Source: Mycolicibacter sinensis
GTDB taxonomy: Bacteria; Actinomycetota; Actinomycetes; Mycobacteriales; Mycobacteriaceae
Length of the DNA: 64,000 nucleotides
Direction of reading: 5' to 3'
Assembly (NCBI RefSeq): GCF_001667375.1
Contig: NZ_LZIN01000083.1
Span: 25,612 to 89,611, forward strand
Under the pieces are notes generated by a model. The model did no database searches. It was given only the letters and a program-made list of their open reading frames with translations, and was not told the origin of the DNA. Positions 45,405-53,594 of the stretch are shown one piece after another (positions within the stretch are counted from its first letter, which is position 1; each line of letters begins with the position of its first letter). The position numbers and the translations under genes are program-made.

Positions 45405-45749
45405 TCAGGCCGAGGCGGCGGCCGCTGGTGCCTTGGGCTTGTCGGCCGGCTTGCTGCCGCTGCTGCTGTCTGCAGAGGACTTCTCGGCCGGCTTGCTGCC
45501 GCCGTCGCCGGAACCGGAATCGGAGGCCACAGCCTTGGTGGCGCTGGTGCCGTTCGAGGAGCTCTTACCCGCGTCCCGGCTGTCGGTGCGGTAGAAACCG
45601 CTGCCCTTGAACACCACGCCGACCTTGCCGAAGATCTTGCGGAGCCGGCCGTTGCACTCCTCGCAGGTGGTCAGCGCATCGTCGGTAAAGGCCTGGACCA
45701 CGTCGAAGCGGTTGCTGCACTCGGTGCAGGCGTAGCTGTAAGTGGGCAC
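45405..45749 (-). CDS. FmdB-family zinc-ribbon, Ser-rich protein (Rv0991c/Ruc type)
   Basis: This 114-residue protein has an N-terminal zinc ribbon (Cys 8, 11, 29, 32; PTYSYACTECSNRF) and a long disordered Ser/Lys/Ala-rich tail from about residue 58. The M. tuberculosis counterpart Rv0991c is reported as a redox-regulated chaperone (Ruc) whose Cys residues control activity. GTG at 45749 has GGAGG five bases upstream, which fixes the start. It is 66 bases downstream of the cyclo-ligase. Confidence 0.87.
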   Translation of the reverse strand: MPTYSYACTECSNRFDVVQAFTDDALTTCEECNGRLRKIFGKVGVVFKGSGFYRTDSRDAGKSSSNGTSATKAVASDSGSGDGGSKPAEKSSADSSSGSKPADKPKAPAAAASA

Positions 45750-45815
45750 GCGAACCTCCGTGAAATCGGGCAATCGGCTTAGCACTCTACCGTGCTAAGT
45801 GCTAGAACCGCTATT

Positions 45816-46421
45816 TCATTGCCGGCATTCCAGCACGACGAGGCCTTTTTCCGGAGTCAGGGCGTGCGTCATCGGCACATCGTGCGGCTCGGCGGGCAGC
45901 ATCTCGAGCAGCTCGTCGTCGCGCACGACGGCCACCAGCGGTATCTGCGCCCGGCGCAGCAGCAGGGAGCGGTCGTAGAAGCCGGCGCCGCGGCCCAGTC
46001 GCGTACCCAGGCGGTCGAGCGCCAGCGCCGGGACCACCACCAGATCCGCCTCCGCCAGCACCTCCGCCGGTAACCACGGCGGCGCCGGTTCGAGCAGGCC
46101 GAACCGGCCCGCAACCAGGGTCTCGGGCTCATAGTCGCCCCACATCAGCGCCAGCGGCGTGCCGTCGTCCCGGGTTCGCACCACCGGCAGCAGCACGCGG
46201 ATACCGCGCTGGGTCAGGCGGTCGAGCATGGCGGCCGAACCGGGCTCGTCGCCCACCGGCAGGTAGGCGCAGACGGTGCGGGCGCCCTCGGCGAGCTGCT
46301 CCAGGTGACCGGCCAGGGCATGGGCCTCGGCGTCGTGCACGTCAGGCGGTACCGCGCGGCGGGCTGCGAGCACTCGCGCGCGCAACGCGGACTTGGCGGC
46401 CATCGCCGCGTTGTCGGTCAC
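45816..46421 (-). CDS. 5-formyltetrahydrofolate cyclo-ligase
   Basis: This 201-residue enzyme returns 5-formyl-THF to the folate pool. It has the KSALRARVLAARRAV start, VPALALDRLGTRLGRGAGFYD with the conserved GRGAGFYDR, and a VPMTHALTPEKG end. Start is either GTG 46421 or ATG 46403; I give the longer. It is divergent from galU with a ~76-base gap. Confidence 0.9.
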   Translation of the reverse strand: MTDNAAMAAKSALRARVLAARRAVPPDVHDAEAHALAGHLEQLAEGARTVCAYLPVGDEPGSAAMLDRLTQRGIRVLLPVVRTRDDGTPLALMWGDYEPETLVAGRFGLLEPAPPWLPAEVLAEADLVVVPALALDRLGTRLGRGAGFYDRSLLLRRAQIPLVAVVRDDELLEMLPAEPHDVPMTHALTPEKGLVVLECRQ

Positions 46422-46497
46422 GCCCTTCAGCGTGTCAGTAGCGGCTTCCCCACCGCCAGGGGAGGAGGTGGAGCTGATTGCGGTTATCGTGTGAACA

Positions 46498-47409
46498 ATG
46501 CCCACTCCGAAGGTTCCGATTCCGCGCACCGCCATTGTGCCCGCGGCCGGTTTGGGTACCCGGTTTCTGCCGGCGACCAAGACGGTGCCCAAGGAGTTGC
46601 TGCCCGTCGTCGACACCCCCGGCATCGAGCTGGTCGCCGCCGAGGCGGCCGAGGCCGGCGCCGAGCGGCTGGTGATCATCACCTCCGAGGGCAAGGACGG
46701 CGTCGTCGCGCACTTCGTCGAAGACCTGGTGCTGGAAGGCACGCTGGAGGCGCGCGGCAAGAAGGCCATGCTGGCCAAGGTGCGCCGGGCCCCGCAGTTG
46801 ATCAAGGTGGAGTCGGTGGTGCAGGCCGAGCCGCTCGGGCTGGGCCATGCCATCAGTTGCGTGGAACCCACCCTGTCCGCCGACGAGGACGCCGTCGCCG
46901 TGCTGCTCCCCGACGACCTGGTGCTGCCCACCGGGGTGTTGGAGACGATGTCGGCGGTGCGCGCCCGCCGCGGCGGCACCGTGCTGTGCGCGATCGAGGT
47001 CAGCCCCGAAGACGTCAGTGCCTACGGCGTTTTCGACGTCGAGCCCGTTCCCGACAGTGACAACCCTGATGTCCTGCGGGTCAAGGGAATGGTCGAGAAG
47101 CCCAAGGCCGCCGACGCACCGTCGACGTTCGCCGCTGCGGGACGGTACGTGCTGGACCGGGCCGTGTTCGACGCGTTGCGGCGCATCGACCGCGGCGCCG
47201 GCGGCGAGGTGCAGCTCACCGACGCCATCGCGCTGATGATCGCCGAAGGCCACCCGGTTCACGTGGTCGTACACCGCGGATCGCGACACGACCTGGGAAA
47301 TCCGGGCGGCTACCTCAAAGCTGCGGTTGACTTTGCCTTGGATCGTGACGACTACGGTCCGGACCTGCGCCGGTGGCTGGTGGCGCGGCTGGGCTTGGCG
47401 GAGAACTGA
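46498..47409 (+). CDS. galU: UTP-glucose-1-phosphate uridylyltransferase
   Basis: This 303-residue enzyme makes UDP-glucose for trehalose, glycans and lipids. The nucleotide-binding loop AAGLGTRFLPATKTVPKELL is near residue 16, with EAAEAGAERLVIITSEGKD and VVHRGSRHDLGNPGGYLKA downstream. ATG at 46498. It heads the cluster galU-glp-rimJ-glpR. Confidence 0.95.
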   Translation: MPTPKVPIPRTAIVPAAGLGTRFLPATKTVPKELLPVVDTPGIELVAAEAAEAGAERLVIITSEGKDGVVAHFVEDLVLEGTLEARGKKAMLAKVRRAPQLIKVESVVQAEPLGLGHAISCVEPTLSADEDAVAVLLPDDLVLPTGVLETMSAVRARRGGTVLCAIEVSPEDVSAYGVFDVEPVPDSDNPDVLRVKGMVEKPKAADAPSTFAAAGRYVLDRAVFDALRRIDRGAGGEVQLTDAIALMIAEGHPVHVVVHRGSRHDLGNPGGYLKAAVDFALDRDDYGPDLRRWLVARLGLAEN

Positions 47410-47465
47410 GGCAGAGTCAGTCCTGGCCAACCCGAATCGGACCGATGCTGTGAGAAAGGCGCACC

Positions 47466-48734
47466 GTGCGTTCGGTTGAGGAGCAGCAGGCCCGGGTTTC
47501 TGCTGCCGCGGTGGCGCCGCGTCCGGTCCGGGTGGCGATCGCCGAGGCGCAGGGCCTGATGTGTGCCGAGGAGGTGATCGCCGAGCGGCCCATGCCGGCC
47601 TTCGACCAGGCCGCCATTGACGGTTACGCGGTGCGCAGCGTCGACGTGTTCGGCGCTGAGGCGATCGGAGACAGCTCGGAGGCGGCCGAGCGCGATGCCG
47701 CCGCGGTCACCCTTCCGGTGCTGGGCACCATCGAGGCCGGGGCGCGCACCCCCACCCGGCTGCAGCCGAAGCTGGCGACCCGGATCCAGACCGGGGCTCC
47801 GATGCCCACGCTGGCCGACGCGGTGCTGCCGCTGCGCTGGACCGACGGCGGGAGTTCCCGGGTCCGGGTGCTGCGCGGCGTGCGCCCGGGCGACTACGTG
47901 CGCCGGATAGGTGACGACGTGCAGCCCGGCGACCTCGCCGTCCGCGCCGGCACCGTCGTCGGCGCCGCCCAGGTGGGCCTGCTGGCCGCCGTCGGCCGCG
48001 ACCGGGTGCTGGTGCATCCGCGTCCCCGGCTGTCGGTGCTGGCCGTGGGCGGCGAACTGGTCGACGTCACCCGTACGCCCGGCAACGGGCAGGTCTACGA
48101 CGTGGACTCCTACGCGCTGGCCGCTGCCGGCCGTGACGCGGGGGCCGAGGTGAACCGGGTCGGCATCGTCAGCGGCGAACCCCGGAAGCTGCGCGAGGTG
48201 GTCGAGGGTCAGCTTAACCGCGCCGAGGTGGTGGTGATCGCCGGCGGCGTGGGCGGTGCGGCGGCCGACGAGGTGCGCGCGGCGCTGTCAGACCTCGGCG
48301 AGATCGAAGTCGCCCGGATCGCGATGCATCCCGGCTCGGTGCAGGGTTTCGGCCAGCTCGGGCCGGAAGGGGTGCCGACGTTCTTGTTGCCGACCAACCC
48401 CGTCAGCGCCCTGGTGGTGTTCGAGGTGATGATCCGTCCGTTGATCCGGCTGTCGCTGGGCAAACGCGAGCCGATGCGCCGGATGGTGCGGGCGCGCACC
48501 CTGGGTCCGATCAGTTCGATGCCCGCGCGCAAGGGCTATCTGCGGGGGCAGCTGATGCGTGACGAGCAGACCGACGAGTACCTGGTGCAAGTGCTCGGGG
48601 CGACCGGCGGCACCTCCTCGCACCTGCTGGCGACCCTGGCCGAGGCGAACTGTCTGGTGGTGGTTCCCGAAGAGGTCGAGCAGATCGCCACCGGCGAGAT
48701 CGTGGACGTCGCCTTTTTGGCGCAGCGCGGTTGA
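47466..48734 (+). CDS. MoeA/gephyrin-like protein (Glp or MoeA1)
   Basis: This 422-residue protein has the MoeA layout: RPMPAFDQAAIDGYAVRS, TGAPMPTLADAVL, VLAVGGELVD, and VVVIAGGVGGAAADEV followed by VPTFLLPTNPVSALVVFEVM. Its genomic place (galU, this gene, rimJ, SepX/GlpR-like) is the same as that of the corynebacterial division protein Glp, a gephyrin-like partner of GlpR. A divisome role is therefore at least as likely as molybdopterin insertion. The GG in IAGGVGGAA replaces the more usual TGG(V/I)S, which supports the Glp reading. Confidence 0.88.
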   Translation: MRSVEEQQARVSAAAVAPRPVRVAIAEAQGLMCAEEVIAERPMPAFDQAAIDGYAVRSVDVFGAEAIGDSSEAAERDAAAVTLPVLGTIEAGARTPTRLQPKLATRIQTGAPMPTLADAVLPLRWTDGGSSRVRVLRGVRPGDYVRRIGDDVQPGDLAVRAGTVVGAAQVGLLAAVGRDRVLVHPRPRLSVLAVGGELVDVTRTPGNGQVYDVDSYALAAAGRDAGAEVNRVGIVSGEPRKLREVVEGQLNRAEVVVIAGGVGGAAADEVRAALSDLGEIEVARIAMHPGSVQGFGQLGPEGVPTFLLPTNPVSALVVFEVMIRPLIRLSLGKREPMRRMVRARTLGPISSMPARKGYLRGQLMRDEQTDEYLVQVLGATGGTSSHLLATLAEANCLVVVPEEVEQIATGEIVDVAFLAQRG

Positions 48735-48744
48735 GTCCGGGTCG

Positions 48745-49407
48745 ATGCTGGTGAACCTGTGGCCGTTCAAGGCCGTCCAGCACCCCGGCTGGCCGACGGT
48801 GCTCGGGCCGCTGCGCGTCGCCGCGGGGGTGATCCGGCTGCGGCCGGTGCGGATGCGCGACGGCGTGGCCTGGAGCCGGATCCGGTTGGCCGACCGCGCC
48901 CACCTGGAGCCATGGGAGCCCAGTGTCGAAGCGGACTGGGTCACCCGGCACAGTGCGGCGGCGTGGCCGCCGGTGTGTTCGAGCCTGCGCACCGAGGCCC
49001 GGTACGGGCGGATGCTGCCGTTCGTGATCGAGGTCGACGGTCGCTTCTGCGGCCAGCTGACGGTCGGCAACATCGCGCACGGTGCGCTGCGTTCGGCCTG
49101 GATCGGCTACTGGGTGTCGAGCGCGGTGGCCGGCGGGGGCGTGGCGACCGGGGCGGTGGCGCTCGGGCTCGACCACTGTTTCGGGCCGGTGCGGCTGCAC
49201 CGGGTGGAGGCCACCGTGCGGCCGGAGAATGCGGCCAGCCGGGCGGTGTTGGCCAAGGCCGGCTTTCGCGAGGAAGGGCTGCTGCAGCGTTACCTGGACG
49301 TCGACGGTGCGTGGCGGGACCACCTGCTGGTGGCGATCACCGCCGAGGAAATCACCGGTTCGGTGACCGCGGCGCTGGTGCAGGCCGGCCGGGCCGCATG
49401 GGCCTGA
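48745..49407 (+). CDS. rimJ: GNAT acetyltransferase, RimJ type
   Basis: This 220-residue acetyltransferase has the fold-typical LRPVRMRDGVAW start, FCGQLTVGNI, SAWIGYWVSSAVAGGGVATG as the acetyl-CoA loop, and ATVRPENAASRAVLAKAGF. RimJ acetylates ribosomal protein S5 in E. coli; the mycobacterial target is unknown. ATG at 48745 or GTG at 48751 could start it. It follows the glp gene by 10 bases. Confidence 0.87.
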   Translation: MLVNLWPFKAVQHPGWPTVLGPLRVAAGVIRLRPVRMRDGVAWSRIRLADRAHLEPWEPSVEADWVTRHSAAAWPPVCSSLRTEARYGRMLPFVIEVDGRFCGQLTVGNIAHGALRSAWIGYWVSSAVAGGGVATGAVALGLDHCFGPVRLHRVEATVRPENAASRAVLAKAGFREEGLLQRYLDVDGAWRDHLLVAITAEEITGSVTAALVQAGRAAWA

Positions 49408-49435
49408 AAGAATTCGTCCGCCGTGTTGCCCGTGT

Positions 49436-49483
49436 GATAGTTGTGACTATCGAGGTCAGCGAGTAAATTACATCTATGTAATT
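49436..49483. promoter_or_regulatory. Twin palindromes over the promoter of glpR/sepX
   Basis: GATAGT-TGTG-ACTATC (49436-49451) and the perfect palindrome AATTACAT-CT-ATGTAATT (49466-49483) are both AT-rich in a GC-rich genome. A -35 TTGTGA (49441), 17-base spacer and -10 TAAATT (49464) overlap both, with the transcription start predicted in the second. The layout is that of a repressor site. The bound protein is unknown. Confidence 0.6.
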
Positions 49484-49551
49484 GGCTCGGCGCGCCGTCC
49501 GGCCGTGTGGGCCAAGAGACCTAGCCTTGGCTGGGAAAGGAGCAGGCCCCC

Positions 49552-50634
49552 ATGCCCAGCATCCCGCAATCATTGCTCTGGATCTCACTGGTCGTCCTCT
49601 GGCTGTTCGTACTGGTGCCGATGTTGGTGAGCAAGCGAGACGCGGTGCGCCGCACCAGTGACGTGGCGTTGGCGACCCGGGTGCTGACCAGTGGGTCCAG
49701 CGCACGGCTGCTCAAGCGCGGCGGTCCGGCCGCCGGTCACCGCAGTGATCCCGACTGGCAGCGCAGCGACGCCGACCTTGACGATGACATCGACGACGAC
49801 GAGCCGGCCGAGAGCGGGCCGCGGGTCTTCGTCGCCGCGGCCGGTGAGCAGGGCGAGCTGGACTACCTCGACGTTCTCGACGTCGAAGTCGTCGCCGAGG
49901 ATTCCGACGTGCTGCCGCTCTCGGAGGCGGGGTTGGCTGCCGAGGCCGAAGCGCAGGCGCGAGCGCAGGCCGAGGCCGAGGCACGGGCTGAAGCCGAAGC
50001 GCGGGCCCAGGCCGAGGCTGAAGCGCAGGCTCAGGCTGAAGCGCAGGCGGAGGCTGAGGCCGAAGCCCAGGCCGAAGCAGAGGCGGAGGCCGAACCGGAA
50101 GCCGTTGCCGAGGCGGACGCCGACGGCCACGAGTACGAATATGTCGAGGACAGCTCAGGTTTGGAGGCCGAAGCCGACTCGTCGGCGACGGTAGCGCGGC
50201 CACGTCGCTATGACACCAAGACGGCCGCCGCCGTCAGCGCCCGCAAGTACGAGTTCCGCAAGCGGGTGCTGATGTCGCTGGCGGTGATCCTGGTGCTCTC
50301 GGCGCTCACGGCTTTCACCATGGCACCGACGGCGTGGTGGATCTTCGGCGGTGCGGCCGGTGCGACCGTGCTCTACCTGGCCTACCTGCGCCGGCAGACC
50401 CGTATCGAGCAGCAGGTGCGCGCCCGCCGGGCCCGGCGTTCGGAGCGTCCGCGGGCGCAGCGCGACAATGCCCACCCGGAGGCGTTCGAGGTGGTGCCGT
50501 CGCGGCTGCGGCGCCCCGGCGTCGCGGTGCTGGAGATCGACGACGAGGACCCCGTCTTCGAGCACCTGGAGTACGCGGCCTCGGCACGCGAATACGACTG
50601 GCGCGGCGACCTGCCCCGGGCATCGGGTCAATAG
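49552..50634 (+). CDS. Divisome membrane protein of the SepX/GlpR family (Rv0996 type)
   Basis: This 360-residue protein has an N-terminal anchor (LLWISLVVLWLFVLVPMLV, residues 8-26), an acidic linker, an alternating Ala-Glu/Gln/Arg tract at residues 129-190, and a paired membrane hairpin at about residues 238-280 (VLMSLAVILVLSALTAFTMA, WWIFGGAAGATVLYLAYL). The C-terminal basic and acidic segments (RRARRSERPRAQR, LEIDDEDPVFEHLEY) are typical. Homologues are GlpR in Corynebacterium, the Glp receptor at the division septum, and SepX in Streptomyces. Gene order with the MoeA-like gene supports this. Confidence 0.85.
   Translation: MPSIPQSLLWISLVVLWLFVLVPMLVSKRDAVRRTSDVALATRVLTSGSSARLLKRGGPAAGHRSDPDWQRSDADLDDDIDDDEPAESGPRVFVAAAGEQGELDYLDVLDVEVVAEDSDVLPLSEAGLAAEAEAQARAQAEAEARAEAEARAQAEAEAQAQAEAQAEAEAEAQAEAEAEAEPEAVAEADADGHEYEYVEDSSGLEAEADSSATVARPRRYDTKTAAAVSARKYEFRKRVLMSLAVILVLSALTAFTMAPTAWWIFGGAAGATVLYLAYLRRQTRIEQQVRARRARRSERPRAQRDNAHPEAFEVVPSRLRRPGVAVLEIDDEDPVFEHLEYAASAREYDWRGDLPRASGQ
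49936..50121 (+). repeat. Ala-Glu/Gln coding repeat within the GlpR/SepX gene
   Basis: About 62 codons alternate Ala with Glu, Gln or Arg (AEAEAQARAQAEAEA and similar). The DNA is an imperfect 6-base repeat of the GAGGCC/GAAGCC type. It is a candidate for length variation between strains. Confidence 0.8.
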
Positions 50635-50685
50635 CGTCTCGGTTTCAGGGCACCGGCCGGGGGCTGGTAGCCTGACAAGCCGTCA

Positions 50686-50758
50686 GGGGCTATAGCGCAG
50701 TTGGTAGCGCGTCTCGTTCGCATCGAGAAGGTCAGGGGTTCGATTCCCCTTAGCTCCA
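50686..50758 (+). tRNA. tRNA-Ala (anticodon CGC)
   Basis: A full cloverleaf is visible: acceptor GGGGCTA/TAGCTCC, D-arm GCGC...GCGC, anticodon stem TCTCG/CGAGA with loop TTCGCAT (anticodon CGC at 34-36, reading GCG), and T-arm AGGGG-TTCGATT-CCCCT. CCA is not encoded. A typical attachment-site candidate; no integrase is seen next to it. Confidence 0.95.
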
Positions 50759-50773
50759 CAGAGTTTGATCAGG

Positions 50774-51364
50774 TCACGACGGTTGCTGACCGTCAACCTT
50801 CCGAGCCGGGTCCGCATCGTAGGGCGGGCCGAGGAATCGTCGTACCGCAGCCGTTTCGGCGTCGCCGTCCTTGAGCGGCCAATACCAGAGCGCCAGGAAC
50901 ACGCGGATGAGCCACTGCGCCGCCAGCGGGTCGGGATTGTCGGCGCCGACCATTTCACCGGCAAAGCGGGCGATGGCGGGCGAATCGGTCAGCCACCCGG
51001 TACCGGGCGGGCCGGTCGTGGAACTCATGATCTTCGCCAGCGGGTCGGCCCGCATGCGCTGCAAGGCGACGGTGGTGGCGGTGATGATGCGCTCCGAGCC
51101 GGTCAGCCCGGTGATGGCGTCGCGCACCGAGTCGAGGATGCGTTCGGCCTGCCTGCTCAGCACGGCATCCCGGATTGCGGCCTTGCCGCCGACATGACGG
51201 TAGATCGTCGCCGGCGAACAGTGAACTGTGGCCGCCAGCGCGTCGATGGAAAAGCCGTCGTAGCCCTGACGCGACATCAGGTCAGCTGCCGCTGCGTAGA
51301 TCCGTTCCGCCCCCGCGCTGCGTCGATCCCGGCCGATCAGCCAGTCGTTCGCCACCGCGATCAC
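50774..51364 (-). CDS. TetR-family regulator
   Basis: This 196-residue regulator has its helix-turn-helix at residues ~25-65 (AAADLMSRQGYDGFSIDALA then CSPATIYRHVGGKAAI). It is divergent from the P450 gene with 187 bases between them, and a strong palindrome (51382-51400) lies 18 bases before its start. It most likely represses itself and the P450. Confidence 0.88.
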   Translation of the reverse strand: MIAVANDWLIGRDRRSAGAERIYAAAADLMSRQGYDGFSIDALAATVHCSPATIYRHVGGKAAIRDAVLSRQAERILDSVRDAITGLTGSERIITATTVALQRMRADPLAKIMSSTTGPPGTGWLTDSPAIARFAGEMVGADNPDPLAAQWLIRVFLALWYWPLKDGDAETAAVRRFLGPPYDADPARKVDGQQPS

Positions 51365-51381
51365 TCACTTCCCCCCCCGTC

Positions 51382-51400
51382 GAAATCATGGCATGGTTTC
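51382..51400. promoter_or_regulatory. Candidate TetR operator between tetR and P450
   Basis: GAAATCATG-G-CATGGTTTC is a 19-base inverted repeat with 9-base arms and one mismatch. It sits 18 bases upstream of the minus-strand tetR and ~150 upstream of the P450. Confidence 0.7.
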
Positions 51401-51551
51401 CTCACAGTAAGAAAATCTTTGACTGATTTCTCAGCGCCGGTGCTGGTCGGCGCGGCGGGCTGAGAACGATGATCCGCACCGGGTCCGCACCGTTTTGCAA
51501 GTTCGGCCCACAACGTTGACGCAGGTCACGGCGCCATTCAGTCTTGGGGTT

Positions 51552-52763
51552 ATGCGTGCAGTGGTGGACCCCAACGACTTCTTCGGCACCGCCGTCCAGG
51601 ATCCCTATCCGCTCTATGCGGCCATGCGCAGCCGCGGCGGGGTGAATCGGATCGGTGACTCGGTGTTCTACGCGGTGTGCGGCTGGGACGCCCTGGTGGA
51701 AGCCGTTGACCGTGTCGAGGACTTCTCGTCGAACCTGACCGCGACCATGGTCTACCACGACGACGGGACCGTCACACCGTTCGAGATGGGCCAGCTCGGT
51801 GGGCCGATGCAAGTGCTGGCCACCGCCGACGATCCGCTGCACGCGCAGCATCGGAAGTTGCTGCTGCCGCATCTTTCCGCGAAGCGCGTGCGGGTGATCG
51901 AGGAGTTCGCCGAGGCCACCGCAATGCGGCTGTGGGCGGGGGCCAGCGGTGACGGGCGCGTCGAATGGATGAGCGCGATGGCCAACCGGCTGCCCATGAT
52001 GGTGGTCGCTCGCCTCCTCGGGCTTCCCGATGACGACGTCGACGAGCTGATCCGGCTGGGATATGCGACCACGACGCTGCTCGACGGAATCGTCAGCGAG
52101 GATCAGCTCGCAGCCGCCGGGATGGCGGCCATGGAGTTGTCCGCCTACGTCCTGAAGCACTTCGAGAAGGCCACCGAAGACCCCCGACCGGGCCTGATCG
52201 GCGATCTTGCCGCGCGGACCAAATCCGGTGAGCTGGAACAGCTTCCGGCGCTGGCCATCATGCTCACCTTGTTCAGCGCCGCCGGTGAGTCCACCGCCTC
52301 GTTGCTCGGCAGCGCCGCCTGGATTCTGGCCGAGCGCCCGGGCGTGCAGGAGCAACTGCGAGCCCACCCCGAACTGCTGGGTGCGTTCATCGAGGAGACT
52401 CTGCGATACGAGTCGCCGTTTCGCGGCCATTATCGCCACGTGGTCAACGACACCACCCTGGCCGGTGTCGAGTTGCCCGCTGATTCGCGCCTGCTGTTGG
52501 TGTGGGGCGCCGCCAATCGCGATCCCGAGCACTTCGACACTCCTGAGGAGTTCCGGCTCGACCGCAGCGCGTTGAAGGGGCACGTGGCCTTCGGCAAGGG
52601 TGCGCACTTCTGCGTCGGCACCCCGCTGGCCCGCCTGGAGGCTCAGGTCGTCCTGCGAACCCTGCTCGAACAGACCACCTGGATCGAGGCTGCCGAGGTC
52701 GGCCAGTGGCTGCCCAGCATCTTGGTGCGCCGACTCGAACGGCTGGAGCTGGACCTCCGCTGA
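51552..52763 (+). CDS. Cytochrome P450
   Basis: This 403-residue soluble P450 has the I-helix oxygen-binding motif AAGESTASL, the K-helix ExxR in EETLRYESPF, and the heme loop FGKGAHFCVGTPLARLE with Cys 354. The N-terminus has no membrane anchor, as usual in bacteria. ATG at 51552 gives MRAVVDPNDFF; the earlier frame start at 51495 lies in promoter-like sequence. Substrate unknown. A ferredoxin gene is not adjacent. Confidence 0.93.
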   Translation: MRAVVDPNDFFGTAVQDPYPLYAAMRSRGGVNRIGDSVFYAVCGWDALVEAVDRVEDFSSNLTATMVYHDDGTVTPFEMGQLGGPMQVLATADDPLHAQHRKLLLPHLSAKRVRVIEEFAEATAMRLWAGASGDGRVEWMSAMANRLPMMVVARLLGLPDDDVDELIRLGYATTTLLDGIVSEDQLAAAGMAAMELSAYVLKHFEKATEDPRPGLIGDLAARTKSGELEQLPALAIMLTLFSAAGESTASLLGSAAWILAERPGVQEQLRAHPELLGAFIEETLRYESPFRGHYRHVVNDTTLAGVELPADSRLLLVWGAANRDPEHFDTPEEFRLDRSALKGHVAFGKGAHFCVGTPLARLEAQVVLRTLLEQTTWIEAAEVGQWLPSILVRRLERLELDLR

Positions 52764-52769
52764 CGGTGC

Positions 52770-53594
52770 TCAGGGGTGCGCGGTGAGATACGTCGGATTG
52801 TCCAGCCCGGCTGTCAGTTCCGTCACGTCGAACGCCCGGTCCAGGCGCGCGGCCAAGGCCTTCGGGTCGATCAGCAGGCTGATCTCAGCGGTCTGCCGGG
52901 CGATCAGGCGCCCGATCAGCGGGTAGAGCCGGCGCATGACAGCCCGCTCGATCGACGTGCAACGCGACGCGCAGTAGCCGACATGACCGATCTCGTCGGT
53001 GAGGATTTCGCTGTAGAGCAACGTGATTCGCTCCGCGACGTCCGGCTCGTCGACGAACAGTTCGACGCCGACGCGGCGTAGCTCGTCGAACATGATGCAG
53101 CCCGCCATCTCCGCGGCCCCGACGAACATGAAGCCGAGCCGTTCGGGGAGAAACACGCTGGTTTTGACGAACTGCCGCATCACAAATGGTGGCGGGACGA
53201 CTTGGAAGGGCAGACCGAATACATCGAGCGCGTAGGCCAGCAGCCGGGTGTGATAGTGCTCTTCCAGCTCGAGGTAGACGTTCTCGGGCGGCAGGCTCTC
53301 GTCGCTGTTGCGCCCGTAGGTCTCGCCGAGTCCGACACCGAATCGCTCTGCCTGGTTGAGTTTGGCGGTCGCCAGCAAGAACAGCATTTTGCGGTCCAAG
53401 CCCGGTTCGGGCCGCCGGCGTCGCAGGTTACGAAGAAAGGTCGGTCGGTCGGCGGGTCGAGCCGAACGGACCGGGTTGGCCTCAAGCTCGCCGAAGAACA
53501 GTTCCCGATTGGACAGTCGCCTGTTGAGCAGGTCCGCTTCGCCATCACGTTTTGCCAAGTAGTCCCGGTAGCCCTCGATGCCGGTGTGGTTCAT
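52770..53594 (-). CDS. Ferritin-like diiron oxygenase-type protein
   Basis: This 274-residue helical protein shows diiron-ligand spacing: ELEEHYHTRL (E-x2-H) near residue 110, AAEMAGCIMFDELRR in the next helix, and EILTDEIGHVGYC (D-E-x2-H) near residue 200. It resembles the ferritin-like non-heme diiron oxygenases (for example AurF-like proteins), although I cannot assign a substrate. Its ATG lies 4 bases inside the end of the downstream-facing TetR frame (ATGA), so the TetR and this protein are co-expressed. It converges with the P450. Confidence 0.7.
   Translation of the reverse strand: MNHTGIEGYRDYLAKRDGEADLLNRRLSNRELFFGELEANPVRSARPADRPTFLRNLRRRRPEPGLDRKMLFLLATAKLNQAERFGVGLGETYGRNSDESLPPENVYLELEEHYHTRLLAYALDVFGLPFQVVPPPFVMRQFVKTSVFLPERLGFMFVGAAEMAGCIMFDELRRVGVELFVDEPDVAERITLLYSEILTDEIGHVGYCASRCTSIERAVMRRLYPLIGRLIARQTAEISLLIDPKALAARLDRAFDVTELTAGLDNPTYLTAHP

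Noticed and set aside
49936..50121. Repeat considered as CRISPR or a tandem non-coding array
   Set aside because: Units are 6-base codon pairs with no spacers, and they lie inside a gene in frame.
50686..50758. tRNA-Ala as an integration site of a mobile element
   Set aside because: No integrase, phage gene or repeated tRNA end was found nearby, so only a weak possibility remains.
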